Positions 1 to 12,700 of a stretch of DNA of 64,000 bases are shown in pieces. Below the pieces are notes generated by a model. It was not told the DNA's origin. It searched no databases and saw only the letters and a list, made by a program, of their open reading frames with translations. How positions within the stretch are numbered: the first letter of the stretch is position 1; each line of letters begins with the position of its first letter. The position numbers and the translations under genes are program-made. The stretch lies in NCBI GenBank assembly GCA_963924555.1, contig OZ004589.1, positions 1,054,001 to 1,118,000 on the forward strand, given 5' to 3'. The stretch comes from Crambe crambe (Eukaryota > Porifera > Demospongiae > Poecilosclerida > Crambeidae).

Positions 1-3000
1 ACAGGACTGGAGGAGAACAGTGACTTTATCATTTCCATTACAGCCATGAATGGAGCAGAGAGTAGTCCACCTGCCACCACCACTGCAAGGACTGCAATAG
101 CAGGTGGGATACATCCATCATGATATGCAGCTAGTGCACAAGTGTCATGTACTGTACACTGTAGCTCCCTCTGCTCCTCCGGCTGATCTGATGGTCTCCT
201 CCACCTCTCCCACTAGCATTACCATCTCATGGGGGGTAGTCCCATGTCTTGACTGGAATGTGGATAAGATCACTGAATACCAGATAGTCACTAGGACCAC
301 CTCTGATGATATGATTAGAGGAAGGGAAAGAGATCACAGTACTAGAATGTTCACTGATGATCGCCTCATTCCAAGGACAAACTACACATTTGAAGTTAAT
401 GCTCGCTATGAGGATAATCAATTAGAAAATCCATTCCATGGACCAGCAGCTGTCATAACAGGAGTCACTGCAGTACCACAAGGTAAGCCTTATTGGTGTG
501 AATTCAGTTGTATAGCTACCATCACAATTCTGCAGCTGTTGGTTTCTTCCTGGGAGGGGGTAACTACAGCAACAACAGTGTAGTATCCCTGACTGATATA
601 GGAGAAGGGTACAATGCTCTGTACTGTTTCACTAACCTCACCACCTGCTGTAGAGGAGCAGATGGTGGTTCAGCAGGAGAGTGGTTCCTTCCTGGGCAGA
701 CTAGTCCAATCGTTGGTGTCAATGTTCCTAATGCAGGCACAGAGAGCTTCACTAGAAGTAGAGGTCCCAGTGCAGTCCTCCTCAATCGTAGGACTAGTGC
801 CATGGGGCCCACTGGACTGTTCACCTGTCAGGTGCCTGATGGGAGTGGCACTGATAGAACTCTGTACATTGGAGTGGGTGCAGGTACAAACTATACATCA
901 TGTGATATGCATGTAGTAGCTATAAGTTTTCTCCTTGTTAAATTTTACAGGTGTTCCTGCCATCACTGACCTTGACTATGATCGTGCTTCAAGGACCTTG
1001 ACATGTATATCTAGTGGTGGACCTGTGGACTCAGTCACTTGGACGAAAAATGGGTCACTTATCACAGGAGACAGTTTAACCTTCTTTTTAACTCAGACCA
1101 TCACTAACGCAACATCATCTACCTACCATCACACCCTCTCCAGTTCAAACTCCTCTAACTTTGTTGGGAGCTTTACATGTACTATCAGGGATGCAGTTGG
1201 CAATAGTAACAGCAGAACTCAGACTTTCAATGGTATGGCAATGCATGTGTTGTGCTATATGACATGGTGTTCCTGTCCAGGTATTAAAATATCTAATGAT
1301 CCCTTTGTCGTCGGCAGTCGTGCAGTGGTTACTTGTTCCAGTGACTTTGGTGTTGTTGACAGAATAGAATGGATGTCCAGGGAGGGGGAGGTGCTGGTCT
1401 CTGGGACGTCAATACAGCAGCTCATGTATGTAGTGGACCCAGTAAGAGACAACCTCCATGGGTCAGAGTTCATATGCAGTGTCATAAGAAATCAAATGGT
1501 CTTCAACCAGACACTACCACTAACTGTAATGGGTAAGTGATGGTAGTGAATAGCCCTCATTCATATTGTTGTTATGTAGTTCCTGAAAATGCCATCTCTG
1601 TCACCATCAGCCGATCAGGGAGACCAGTGGCGGGGTCAGAGTTCAACCTGACCTGCATTGTATCTGAGGTCATTCCTGGCCTGACTGACATGCCTACTGC
1701 TGCATGGCTGGACTCAAATAGCATGGAGATCACACAAGATACGACTGTTTCAAGGAGTGATAATGTCTCTTCTGCTATTTTGCGGTTTAATCCACTGAGG
1801 ACATCTTTACAGCAACGATACAGATGTTCAGGGAGCATTATGTCCCCAGCTCTTATCAATTCTGTGAGAGTCACAACAGACAGTACTTTCATAATAGAGA
1901 GTATGTTTAATAGTGACTGTTACTGCTAGTGCAGGAGTGAACTATTGTACTATGCATCTTGCAGTCTCAACTCCTACTGTGTCCACTTCAGTGCCAGCTG
2001 GTCCTTTCGTTGCTGGAGGTGTGGATAATGTGACTCTTAACTGTTCTGCCATGTTGGGTGCTGGTGTGGATAATTCTGCTGTTATCCGGTACAATTACAC
2101 TTGGCTGGACAGAGAAGGCAGAGAAATAGTGTCTGGGGGTCGCACCATCATCACCCCCACTACCCCCTCCACCAGCTCCTCCTCCACTCTCACCCTCTCC
2201 CCCCTCAGCACCACTGACACCAACTTCACATGCAGAGTCATACTCAGTGATGCACGAAACTTACTGCGTCCCAGTGATCCTGGAGAACAAAGAACTCATG
2301 CTAATGTCCTGAGTGAGTGCACTTTGGTACAGTATAATTATCATTATTTCTAATAATAATATGTTCTTAGCTCCCAGTGCCCTCGTGGTGACGATTGAAT
2401 CTATCGGTGAATCCACTGCTGGAGTCAACCACATCCTCACCTGTACTGTGACCTTGGAACAAGATCTCAGGGCCCCACTCCTGATTCAGTGGACAGCACC
2501 TAATGGAAGTATCATTGGGAATGAGACTCTAGTGGATGTGACAGTGTCCAAGTCTTCCAACAACCTGTCCCTCACCTTTGCCCCCCTCCACACCAGTCAT
2601 GGAGGCCAGTACTCCTGCATGGCCAGTGTCACTGTACCTGAGGCCAATGTCTTCCTCAGTGGACAAGCCTCACTCAACACTACAGTTCAAAGTATGTGAG
2701 AACAGCCCCATCATGTACATTAATGTGAACTTTCTTCTTCAGTCCCTATGCCTTCCCTGACCATCACTGGGTCACCTGTGAACAATGGATTCCACACTGG
2801 CCTTCTCCTCACTCTCACTGGGAGGATAGAATTCAACCTTGCTGTGGACACACCCCTCACTGTGAATGGAATGTGGACTAAGACAAATCCATTCTCAGAT
2901 CTCACAGCTGATTCACGTGTGAGCATTAAAGGCCCTCACCAGGTGCTAGACAGTCTCATGATGGTGTTTGAAATCTACCTCACTGTGGACACTCTGAGTA

Positions 3001-6000
3001 TGTCTAGAGGAGATGGTGGAGACTACACCATCACACTGGACATTTCTTCACTCCCCTTCATGACAGGGACCACTGTCTCCCTCACACATGGCATTGTAGT
3101 GTTAGGTAATATCATATTCCCATTATAAAGTCAGTGGATTACTTTATCCTTTCATTTTATGCAGATTTTCCTCCTCAGCGAGTAAGTGTCTCTCCTGTGG
3201 AAGTGGGTGTGCCCACTGCTGGTGACATGCACACTCTGGAATGCAATATCAGTCGTGCAGTTACCTTATCCAACTCCACCCTGCTGGAGGTGGTGTGGTT
3301 GGACCCCAATAATAGAACAATCTCCACAAACCCCAACATCATCATTGTGGGAGACACCAGCACCACAGCCACCTTCTTCACCAGTAGACTCACCTTCTCC
3401 CGCTTAAGGACTTCCCAGGGAGGGGATTACATCTGTTCTTCCAACATGACCATTCCTGGTGGAGTAGCCACTGACCATCCAGTATCCAGCACCATCAGTA
3501 TCAGAGTCATCAGTAAGTGAAGACTACCTTTATAGTGTATGTGTGTCATATGACCATCCCTTCCACATAGTTACCCCAGCTGTGTCTAACAATGTAACCC
3601 TCCTCCCCAGTCGAGGGGACCCTCTTTATGTGGGAACAACTTTGACTCTTACCTGCACAGTGACTGTGGACAGGTCACTGGTGGACACTGACATTAACAT
3701 CATGTTGAACTTTACTAACATTACTAACTCCATGAGGATCAACACCACAGTCTCACAGCTGAATGACTCCACATTCAGGGGAGTTGCTCAGTTCAGTTTC
3801 TTGCTGCCTTCTGATGACAGAACTACATACCAATGTTTATCATCATTCTTACCATCCAGTGAAACTCCATTTGTAATGAGAGTCTCTAATCCATCTTCTA
3901 ATCAGTACATCCCCACTATTCAAGGTACAACTGAGTGGATTTCAAATATCTTATTAACTAATGCTTGCCTTCTTCTAGCCCTGCCACCTCCTGTCATCTC
4001 ACTGCCTCCTGCACCAGTGACCATGGCTGGTCAGTCTCTCTCCTTCACCTGCACTGCCTCAGTCATTGAGTACTTAGCAGTGGACCCTGTCCTGGAGTGG
4101 CTCTCCAGTAATAGCAACCCCCTCACCACTATGGACACTACCAACAGTGGGGTGGAGTTTAATCGCACCTTAATATTCAATAACCTGCGAACCTCCCAGG
4201 GAGACCAGTACAACTGCACTGCCACTATCAATATCCCTGGCATCTCTCCAGTGCAGAGTGTGCAACCTCTTGATGTAGTAGTGCAAAGTGAGTAACTAGA
4301 ATATTCCTCATTATGACTTAAGATATGAATGATTATTCCATCCAGTCCCTCTGCCAATTTTAAACATCTTGAGAGGGTCACATCCCATCATTGGGACTGT
4401 AGTATCCCTCCAGGCGACGGCTAGGCTCCACCCATCAGTGGACACTAACATGACTGTTACAGGATCATGGAGAAGACAGGATTTATCACCATTCACCACC
4501 ATCACTCATTTCACTCAAGCACCACTTTACAGTACCACTCTCACCTTTGACCCTCTGAGGAATGAGAGTGCAGATGGAGGAAGTTATGTGTACACTGTTA
4601 GTGTCACTCCAGCACAAGTCACTCCCTTCATCATACGTAACATGGCTAATGAAAACTACACACTGACTGTGCAGATCTATCCTGACCTGATGATAAATGA
4701 CTCGCTGCAAAGTGGTGTGTGTATGGTAAATGAAGCAGCCACCTTGATGGGCAATATCACCCTCCTCCCAAACACTGCTAACCACACTCTCAGCTACACC
4801 TGGACTAACCCTGCTGGTCAACCAATAACATCCTCCAATGGTGACTATGTCGTCACTGAAGGATCTTTGCGTGTGGAGAACCTTGCTGATCAGAACAATA
4901 TGGGGAACTTCAGTCTCAGGATCTGCCTGGATGTCCCTGCAACTGACATAGTGGGCCACTGCAGTTCCACCTCCTTCACTCTGTCCACTGATGGTCTAAC
5001 CATTTATGTACACTATATAAGGCATACATTATTTATTGATCATTCATGCAGTTCCTGGTCAGGTGACAGGATTGATGTGTTCCTCCTCTGGTGGCAGTGT
5101 TCTCTCCTTCAACTGGGCACCTCCCTCCCTCAATGCTGATAATGTCATTGATTATGTAGTGGAGGTCACACAGTATGTCCAGCCCGATCCTATCGTCAAA
5201 CAAGTCATCACAATACCTCTCACTCCACCTTTTTCTGAGAATGTCCCCTTTACATCTCCAATGGCTGTTGTAGACTCAGGGGTTGGTGAGTGTACAGTGC
5301 CATTAACTTTGATTCATTGTAGTGATGTATTCTTTTCATATTGCAGCAATGGGTATTCCATATAATGTATCAGTGAGGCCTCGTAACCCAGCTGGATGCG
5401 GTCTCATCACTAATAAAGTGTGTTTCACTATTGAAGGAGGTAAATAGAATTCATATGATGCAAGAATTAATTTTTTGCTAGCCCAGATCACTGTTGAAGG
5501 AGGTAGAATTTTGAGTATTGTAGTTGTGGAGAAAGTTTGTGAATTTCCAATTCCCTTTATAGCTACTGCAAAATTTGCTATAGTCACTGCAGGTCACTCC
5601 ATGGCAGCTAAATGGTCAAGATTGTACACCCCAAGCAACCACTTTTGCTAGCCCAGATCAAGCTGTAGATTCCATATCATTTTCATATCAGTTTTTCATC
5701 CTGATAGTACCTGCTGTTGCTCCTGGAAATGTTGCAGTAACAAGGTCAGAGAGTGATATCAGAGCTTTAATTGTTACCTGGGAACCTTTGACCCTTGTGG
5801 AGGCTAAGGGGTTCATCAATTACACAGTGACATTGACACCAGGTGGTTCCCAGAAGAGACAGACTGGGGCACTCACCAGGACAGTACCAGGGGATCAGAA
5901 CAGTGCCACATTTACTGATACTGATCCTACTGTGGACTACACAGTTAAAGTTGGCACTCTTACCTCTAATGGTCTTAGCAGTGGACCAGGTAGGTTCAGT

Positions 6001-6538
6001 TAACTGCTGGTTCATACATAACATTGTAGGTTCTATTACAGTTGCTGTGCGTGTTACTAACATCTCTCCAGCAACAAATGGACCATCCACTGGTGCAGTG
6101 GTTGGGATTGCCATAGGAGTCATTGCTGCCATAGCTGTTGCCATAGCAATAGCCACTGTTGCCATCATCTTATTCCTACATCATAAGAATCATCGTGCCA
6201 CTCTCAAGATGACAAATACCAAGTAGCTAAGTCACCACTAGCTATAGCTCAAAAATTATTATTATTAATTTTATAGGGGTGAAGGCAGTGCCACCATTCA
6301 CTTGAATTATCTGAACCCTGGCCCCCCACATACTGAAGAACAGCATGATTACGAGGACCTTGAAATATGCAGTGAAATCCCTCCACAGACCCCACCAGGA
6401 CCAGCTGCACAGTCCTCCCTTCCAGCTATAAATTTACCACCTGCCCCACCTATGTTCCTGTTACAAGGAACAGAAGAGGTGCAGTATGAAGTGGTGCCCT
6501 GGGTATGCCTCTATGGTTCAACAAACTCAGTTAGCTAA
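1..6538 (+). CDS. Multi-Ig/FN3 single-pass receptor, copy 1 (5' end outside window)
   Basis: Exons: <1-103, 165-482, 536-883, 951-1232, 1281-1532, 1580-1900, 1965-2312, 2371-2691, 2743-3105, 3165-3512, 3571-3924, 3979-4287, 4346-4993, 5052-5285, 5347-5439, 5708-5989, 6030-6222, 6277-6538. Splice phases are consistent and no internal stop is seen. The order is FN3 (partial), FN3, about twelve Ig-like domains, two FN3 domains (the first split over two exons), a transmembrane helix near 6090-6180 and a cytoplasmic tail. Nearly every exon is one phase 1-1 domain cassette. Most Ig domains keep the Cys, Trp and Tyr-x-Cys pattern; exon 2743-3105 and the first half of 4346-4993 lack the cysteines. 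The tail has a YEDL motif and VQYEVV, which fits the ITIM consensus. The paralogue at 16179-24927 matches exon for exon. Adhesion or recognition at the cell surface is inferred; no enzymatic domain is present and no ligand can be named. Confidence 0.85.
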
Positions 6539-6587
6539 GTGTTTTATAGTTAACAATGTTACTACTGCTATAATTTTATGTGTGCTC

Positions 6588-6593
6588 ATTAAA
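6588..6593 (+). terminator. Probable poly(A) signal ATTAAA, receptor copy 1
   Basis: ATTAAA lies 50 bp after the receptor stop codon. The aligned position in the second unit (25550) reads AATAAA in the same flanking context (TGTGCTCA before it), so the site is conserved between paralogues. No transcript data are available. Confidence 0.4.
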
Positions 6594-6600
6594 TTGAATA

Positions 6601-6741
6601 TTAATTGGCCCAGTCCAAACGCGCGCGCACTTACACAAGGAATCGGAGCATGCGCACACGTGAGTGCTGTGATTTATAAAGGCTTAGTACTGTAACTAGC
6701 TGCGGTGTCTTCAAACCACACGCAAAGATCCTACGAGAATA
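6601..6741 (+). promoter_or_regulatory. Promoter of MNNL gene copy 1: NRF-1-like site and TATA box
   Basis: The 200 bp between the receptor stop and the MNNL start holds an alternating GC run, a GCATGCGCA element at 6648-6656 resembling an NRF-1 half palindrome, and TATAAA at 6675-6680, 62 bp before the ATG. The segment from the TATA box to the ATG is strongly conserved in the second unit (26116-26190), which supports a core promoter. Transcription start is not mapped. Confidence 0.5.
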
Positions 6742-9700
6742 ATGCTGCTTCCAAGTCTTCTTCCACTTCTTCTGCTGCTATTCAATCAGGTATGACTGGA
6801 GGAAAAGATTTGGAGGGATAGTAAATCATAACTAATAGCCAATTAGCTAGGTGGGTAGCTATAAGAAAGTTCTTTTGTGACCTTTAAAAAAACTTCTGGT
6901 TAGCTGGCCTTATTCAAAAGCACATGAACAATCATGTAGCTCTCAGTTTCTTGGTGTGTTCTAAAGCTAGGATGCCTGCTGCTAATAAAGTTGATTTAGT
7001 GCATATGAGCAGAGTAAAAACCTACCTACAAAATACATATGACTCAAGATGAATAACCTTTAGCTATGTAGCTAATGAATTAACACAGACCACAGCTGTT
7101 TGGAAGATTTGAATAACTTGAGTGACAATGTTTCTATTGCTTTGAACCTGGCATGCATATCTTGAATCCTCGCAAGAGTGCACCCAATAATTGAATCTAA
7201 GATGTGGAGTCTGTTTATCATGGACCTGCACTTTGACTGCAGCTCCAAGTCTGTGTTCTCTGGAAAATATATCAAAGTATAAGGTGACCATTTGCAGTTC
7301 GGGCAAATGATGTTGAAACAGAGTAGCTAGCTATCTAGCTATTTTGCTCTTATCACAATTTAGCTAATACTCAAACGTTTATGAATGGCTATAAAACACA
7401 AGTATCAGTTTGTTTAATAAAAATTAATGTTCCATTAATAAATACATGTTCCAAAAGCCCCCGTACAACCCTCAAGAGTATACCTAAATGGAGACACAAT
7501 TAGGGGGTGCCTTGGCCCTTGGGGGCATATACATGCTATGGGATCAAAAAATCCTTTCTTTTCTTTTTTTCCTTTTTTTTTTTTTTTTTTTTTTGGAAAT
7601 CTTTGCAGAGTAACTATATCAGCAGCATGAGTCGTATGACCTCAAAATTTCTTTTCAAAGGTTTATAGGTAGCTATTAAGTATATAGAGCCTAGATTGTA
7701 ACTAGTTGAAGTTGCTACAGTTGGAATCAAAGAAACGGGGCATGGCATTGTAAAGTAGCTACTATTTCTGTTAGTCAGGTTGCTTAGTGAAATAATCGTT
7801 ACCGGGCGGACAAAAGTGCCATTTTTTGCACAAGAGTTCATTTTGTGATACTAAACTATATTAGCCTAGGAGCCCCCGACAAATTCTTAGCGTACTCGCA
7901 GAATAATAAAATGGCCGCCATATTCAGCAATTATCTTGTGATAAATGACTGAAAATTGCATTATTATTCACAATAGCAGTTACAAAGTGGAAAATATTCC
8001 TAGCGCACTCGCAGAATAACAAAATGGCCGCCATATTCGGCAATTATAAGATAAATCACTGCAAATTGCATACAAAGTGAAGATTATAGTAGGCTATTGC
8101 AGTCACTTTTACATGAAGATCCCTTACTAGGCTAGGAGCTAACTTCAACAATAATTTAGCACTTATGGTTAAGAACAAATGGCTGCGCGAGAAAAAATAA
8201 CTGATGCAAAATTAGTTTAGTGTAAACAGAGTCATTACATTTGCATTGGCAAAGTGATGAGCATTGAAGATTAGCTTTAGCACATTTGCATCTGGTATAA
8301 TCTCCTTTGCATGAACATTTTACGAGTTCGCTGCATGCTCTGGAAACTTCTGTGATTGTAATCCACACTGGGATCCAAGGCCCTGATGTTGACTCCTTGG
8401 TCTACGAGAATTCATGTGGTGAAGAAATAACTGGCTGTGTTTGCATGCAGGTGGTCCAGATTCCAGCTTGGACAGTGCATGCTGAGTACGAGTGTGCTGA
8501 AGTAGTGCATCTTGTGTGGGTGGTATTCTGTCAATTGATCTACTCTCTCGACAGAAAAGTTCTTCTCTCGCTTGATTGACTGAGCTCAAAGGACTGCATA
8601 TATAATGACAGTTAGCCTATCAATTCTCTGAAAATGAAGACATTCTACACTCAGATGCTCAAAAGCATGACTGGCAAGGTGTACGAATGTGTCTGTGACA
8701 GCTTCATAGATCTGCCAAGCTTGCCAAGCAGTCTTCTTTCCCTTAAAGGCTGAAGCAGTGTCACAGTCAGTCAATGCATGAAACACTGGTAGACTTTGGG
8801 ATCTTGGCTCTCCTAGGGTGGAACAGACGATGTTTATGGAATAGAAGCAGTAGTTCTTCCCCATCCCAAAGGCAACCCATGCAGATGTCTGCTTGAGGTT
8901 GAATTGCAGTAAGGTCATAGAATGCGCCAATAAGGATTGTTACCACATCAGTGTCTACTGTGTACAATGACCCTGGTATCAGCTTCTTCATGGTTGCAAT
9001 CTAGCATTGGATTGCTTGAGCCTATGCACACAACAGACTTCCCCGATGTGATATACAGAAACTTGCTTGGTGGAAAAGCGTATTCAGCAACCTTGACTGT
9101 AAGAAAGGTAAACAGTATTCTTCGAGTCATGAAGGAATCCTTCCAGTTACCAGGGAGCGTAGTTGAGCCAGACACTTTTCTTCACACACCCTTCCCCTCT
9201 TGTTCCTGGTGGACTCCTTTAAACTGTCTACAATGTATGTATCCCCAATCATGTAGTATTCCCTAGCTGCTTCATTAAGTAAGGCATGAACACCTTATCT
9301 GCATACTCATCAGAGAGTGTGGTAGCACTCTCTATGTAGGGTTAGTAAGGAATGGGCATGAACAATACAAACTGGACTCTCTGTATCTATTCTTGCTACA
9401 GGCTCAACTAAACTTCTTACATCTAGAAAACAATGCAGCTATGTCCGCTCAAACTCCTCCAGAACAGCGTCAACAATCAGCACCAGCTGCCGTCTAAATC
9501 TAAAATTTTTATGATTCGTTCATCATCATCATCATCATCATCATCAGATTTTCTTTGATGGCTGTAACTCCATGATCCTTTCACATACGACAATCAAATT
9601 CATATCAACTTGTGCAGTTATAATCACACAATGTGCTTTTACCATCGTTATTCACACAGTTTCCTCTAAAATAATCAGTCATATCGAACGACTTTTCATT

Positions 9701-12700
9701 ACAAATGATACTATGTCAGCCATTTTGAAATTAATGACGTCATTTATGACACACGAGCGTCTGTCATGATCACATGCATGTATGCGTGTGCCAACCAGTA
9801 CCTAGCTAGCTAGCCACTCTAAATAAAAATGAATAGAGAAAAGGTCATATAAAAAGTAAACAAACAAGTGAAAGGGAAAATATTTAAAAAGGCCATGTAG
9901 GGTTAGTCTGTACTTTTACCTATAGCAGTTTCTGTGAACAAACATCAAATTATGCTGCCTTCAATAATAATCCCTACATCACTGCCTAAACCAAGCAGAA
10001 CTTTACACTGACATGAACAATAAAGCAGCTTGGTGGGAGGCAGTGATGTAGAAGGCAGCATAATTTTGATGTTTGTTCACAGAAACTGCTAGCTATAGGT
10101 AAAAGTACAGGCTAACCCTACATGGCCTTTTTATTTAGCATAAATTTTTTCCTTTCACTTATTGAAAGTAGTAACCCCAGAGGTTGGCAAGCTGTGGACG
10201 ATAACAGGACCATCAAGCACCATGCAGTCAAACATAGCAGGTGGCTCATTCTCTACAGATTGCTCAATACATTGCAGTAATTCAGACTTAGCACTTGGCA
10301 AATTGAGCTTACCCAGCTCCGAGAGAGATGGTGGGAACGATTGGATCTCATGAGCGAAAAATTCACTTTCAAAAAGCCACAATCCACAAGAAGAAAAACT
10401 TCTATTTACTGAGCACATGGGATTTAGAATTCTATTCAGTGCATACCTTATTAAAGAAATTGTTTTGAGCAAGGTAGACCTCTGTTTGTTCGATCAGGCA
10501 AGGAATCCGCATACTCATCAAATCCACATGCATGTACTTGATGCAGAAAAAGTACAATTACAGCACTATCCGAGACCTTGCATTCAAAAGCTGAAGAGGT
10601 AGTTCTATTAGCTAATGATTAACAAATGAATGCTAATATCACTTGTGCACTCATGCAGCAGCGAAAAAAAAAAACACACATTAATAAGCCACAAAATAGT
10701 AATTTTGAAGGATAAATAGCGGCCATTTTGTTGTGCGGCGAAAAATTTTGAACATCCAAGAATAATTATAATGCTAATGCACCACTTTTACCTCATGTGT
10801 AGAAAAATAGGTATTTATATACTATTTGATGATAATAAGCCCACAAAAATAGTATTGCGTCAATTAAATGGCGGCCATTTTGTTCTGGGGCGTGAATTCA
10901 TGAGGGCTCCTAGGCTAATATTGATTAGTATGATGAAAGCAAGCTGCTGACAAATTTTGGCGCTTTTGTCCGCTTCGTAACAATTTCATGAAAATTTGCC
11001 TCTAAGCAACCTGACTATGTAGGGAATAGAATAGCTGAAATAAAATTATGGATACACTCGAGTATTTTCATGGTAGCTACCACGATCACTAGAACCTCTT
11101 TCTCCCCCTTCTCCAGAGAAAGGGGCCCAATAAATAGCTCTCAATCCATAGCTACCCTCTCGGTGCAGATTCATAACACATTTAATGATATTCATAGACA
11201 ATTTAATGATATTCATAACACATTAATTTGTTTTACCTAAATTCTGTAAAACGAACAACTCCAAGTATTACATGTCTCCAGACCCTTGCACTATGCACTT
11301 GGGGCTGGCACTGCCAAATTAGGGTGTCACTGTGTTTCAATATTAGCGTGATTCTGCAGAGAGATTAGACCCATGGAGGGCAAGCTATTAGAGCCATGAG
11401 CTGATAAGGCTAAGTGTTCATGTCCTTTTGAATAAGCTAGGTCATGGGTAGCTAACCAGAAGTTTTCATTGATGTTCTGTTTCTTGTTATTGAAAATGGT
11501 AGGGTAGCCATTGCTGTTAATGTTTTAAAGTTAGTGATGCCTGCTGCTAATATCTCTTCTGAAAGTTGATTTAGTACAATGAGCAGAGCACTATGAAACT
11601 TATTATGAGACCAATGTTAATAATTCTGTGTTATCTGGCAACTATATCAAGATCAGCATTGAATAAATCGTGATAAGAGCAAAATAAATATTCAGTTTCA
11701 CTTTTATGAATATCTGTATATGCACATATCTCTATAGTTAAATCTGACAGTTTGTCAATAGCTAACCTTCAATCTCCCATTACCTGTAATCCTATTCTAT
11801 TCCCTATAGAAATAGTAATTTTTAATCATGATGCTACTATATACTCTGGAACTTCCAAGCTGCAAGCACACAACTAACAAATGAAAATTTTTTTAATGTT
11901 TCCTCTATAGCTGGTAGCTACTCACTTTTAGTATGCTACCAGCAGACTAAACACTTGTAGTTTATAGATACAGCTGCAGGCACTCTGCCAAAATATTTTG
12001 AAGTAGCATGTGACCACCGGGCCCCTTAACTGTGTCTCCTTAATAGTATACTTGAGGGGGGGGGGGGGGGGGGGAGGGGGGAGGGGAGATAGAGGAGTAG
12101 GATTGGATCTTGTGGTTGCTGTCACATCTCCAATTTGAGAGTTTAGTATCATTATGACTGTAACCATAATAGCTACAAGCCATGCCTGACAGGAATAAAA
12201 GTACTGAATCATAAGCACTTTAATTATGAAGTTGACAGCTTGTCACAGATTTTCCGAAAAAGTGTTGCTACCTGGTGAATGAAAATCTAAGCTATACACC
12301 TTTCATACTGAGTGGTTGTGATAGGCAGAGGAAGATGATGTGTGTATTGTTAGGCACAAACTTATACACTTTAAATCCAAAGTCACAAGCATACAGCACA
12401 CCAAGCAGGAATCACATGATACAATGGTGATAATCATAAGCTTTTCTCACACTAGCTAATTAGTAATTACATGATATAGGATCAGTCAGTCATACCACAA
12501 TGTGAAGGTTGGTGAGTGGGGGAAGGGCTTGAATCTTATGTACCTATAGCTAATAGTTCTACTGTTAACTACATGATGAATTATGTAAGTCCAGTGATAA
12601 ATACACATAGCTACAAGTTGTCCAAAGATTAGCATTGTACTGTAATACTATTAGCTACTACACTCATTTTTCAGTGAAATTTTGTGTATCGATTGAATGT

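Larger units (their letters stand above)
7772..11017. mobile_element. 3.25-kb DNA transposon with TIRs and 3-bp target duplication
   Basis: The element begins TAGTCAGGTTGCTTAG and ends with its inverse CTAAGCAACCTGACTA. It is flanked by TGT at 7769-7771 and 11018-11020. The second unit shows the empty site at about 27458-27475, reading straight from TATTTCTGT into AGGGAATAG, which fixes the boundaries to the base. Similarity of the arms continues inward, imperfectly, through GCGGACAAAAG and TATTAGCCTAGGAGCCC. Subterminal direct repeats with a GGCGGCCAT-type core occur at about 7886-8083 on the left and at 10723 and 10868 on the right. It carries a degenerate gene on the minus strand and a nested foldback element. 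The superfamily was not assigned. Confidence 0.85.
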
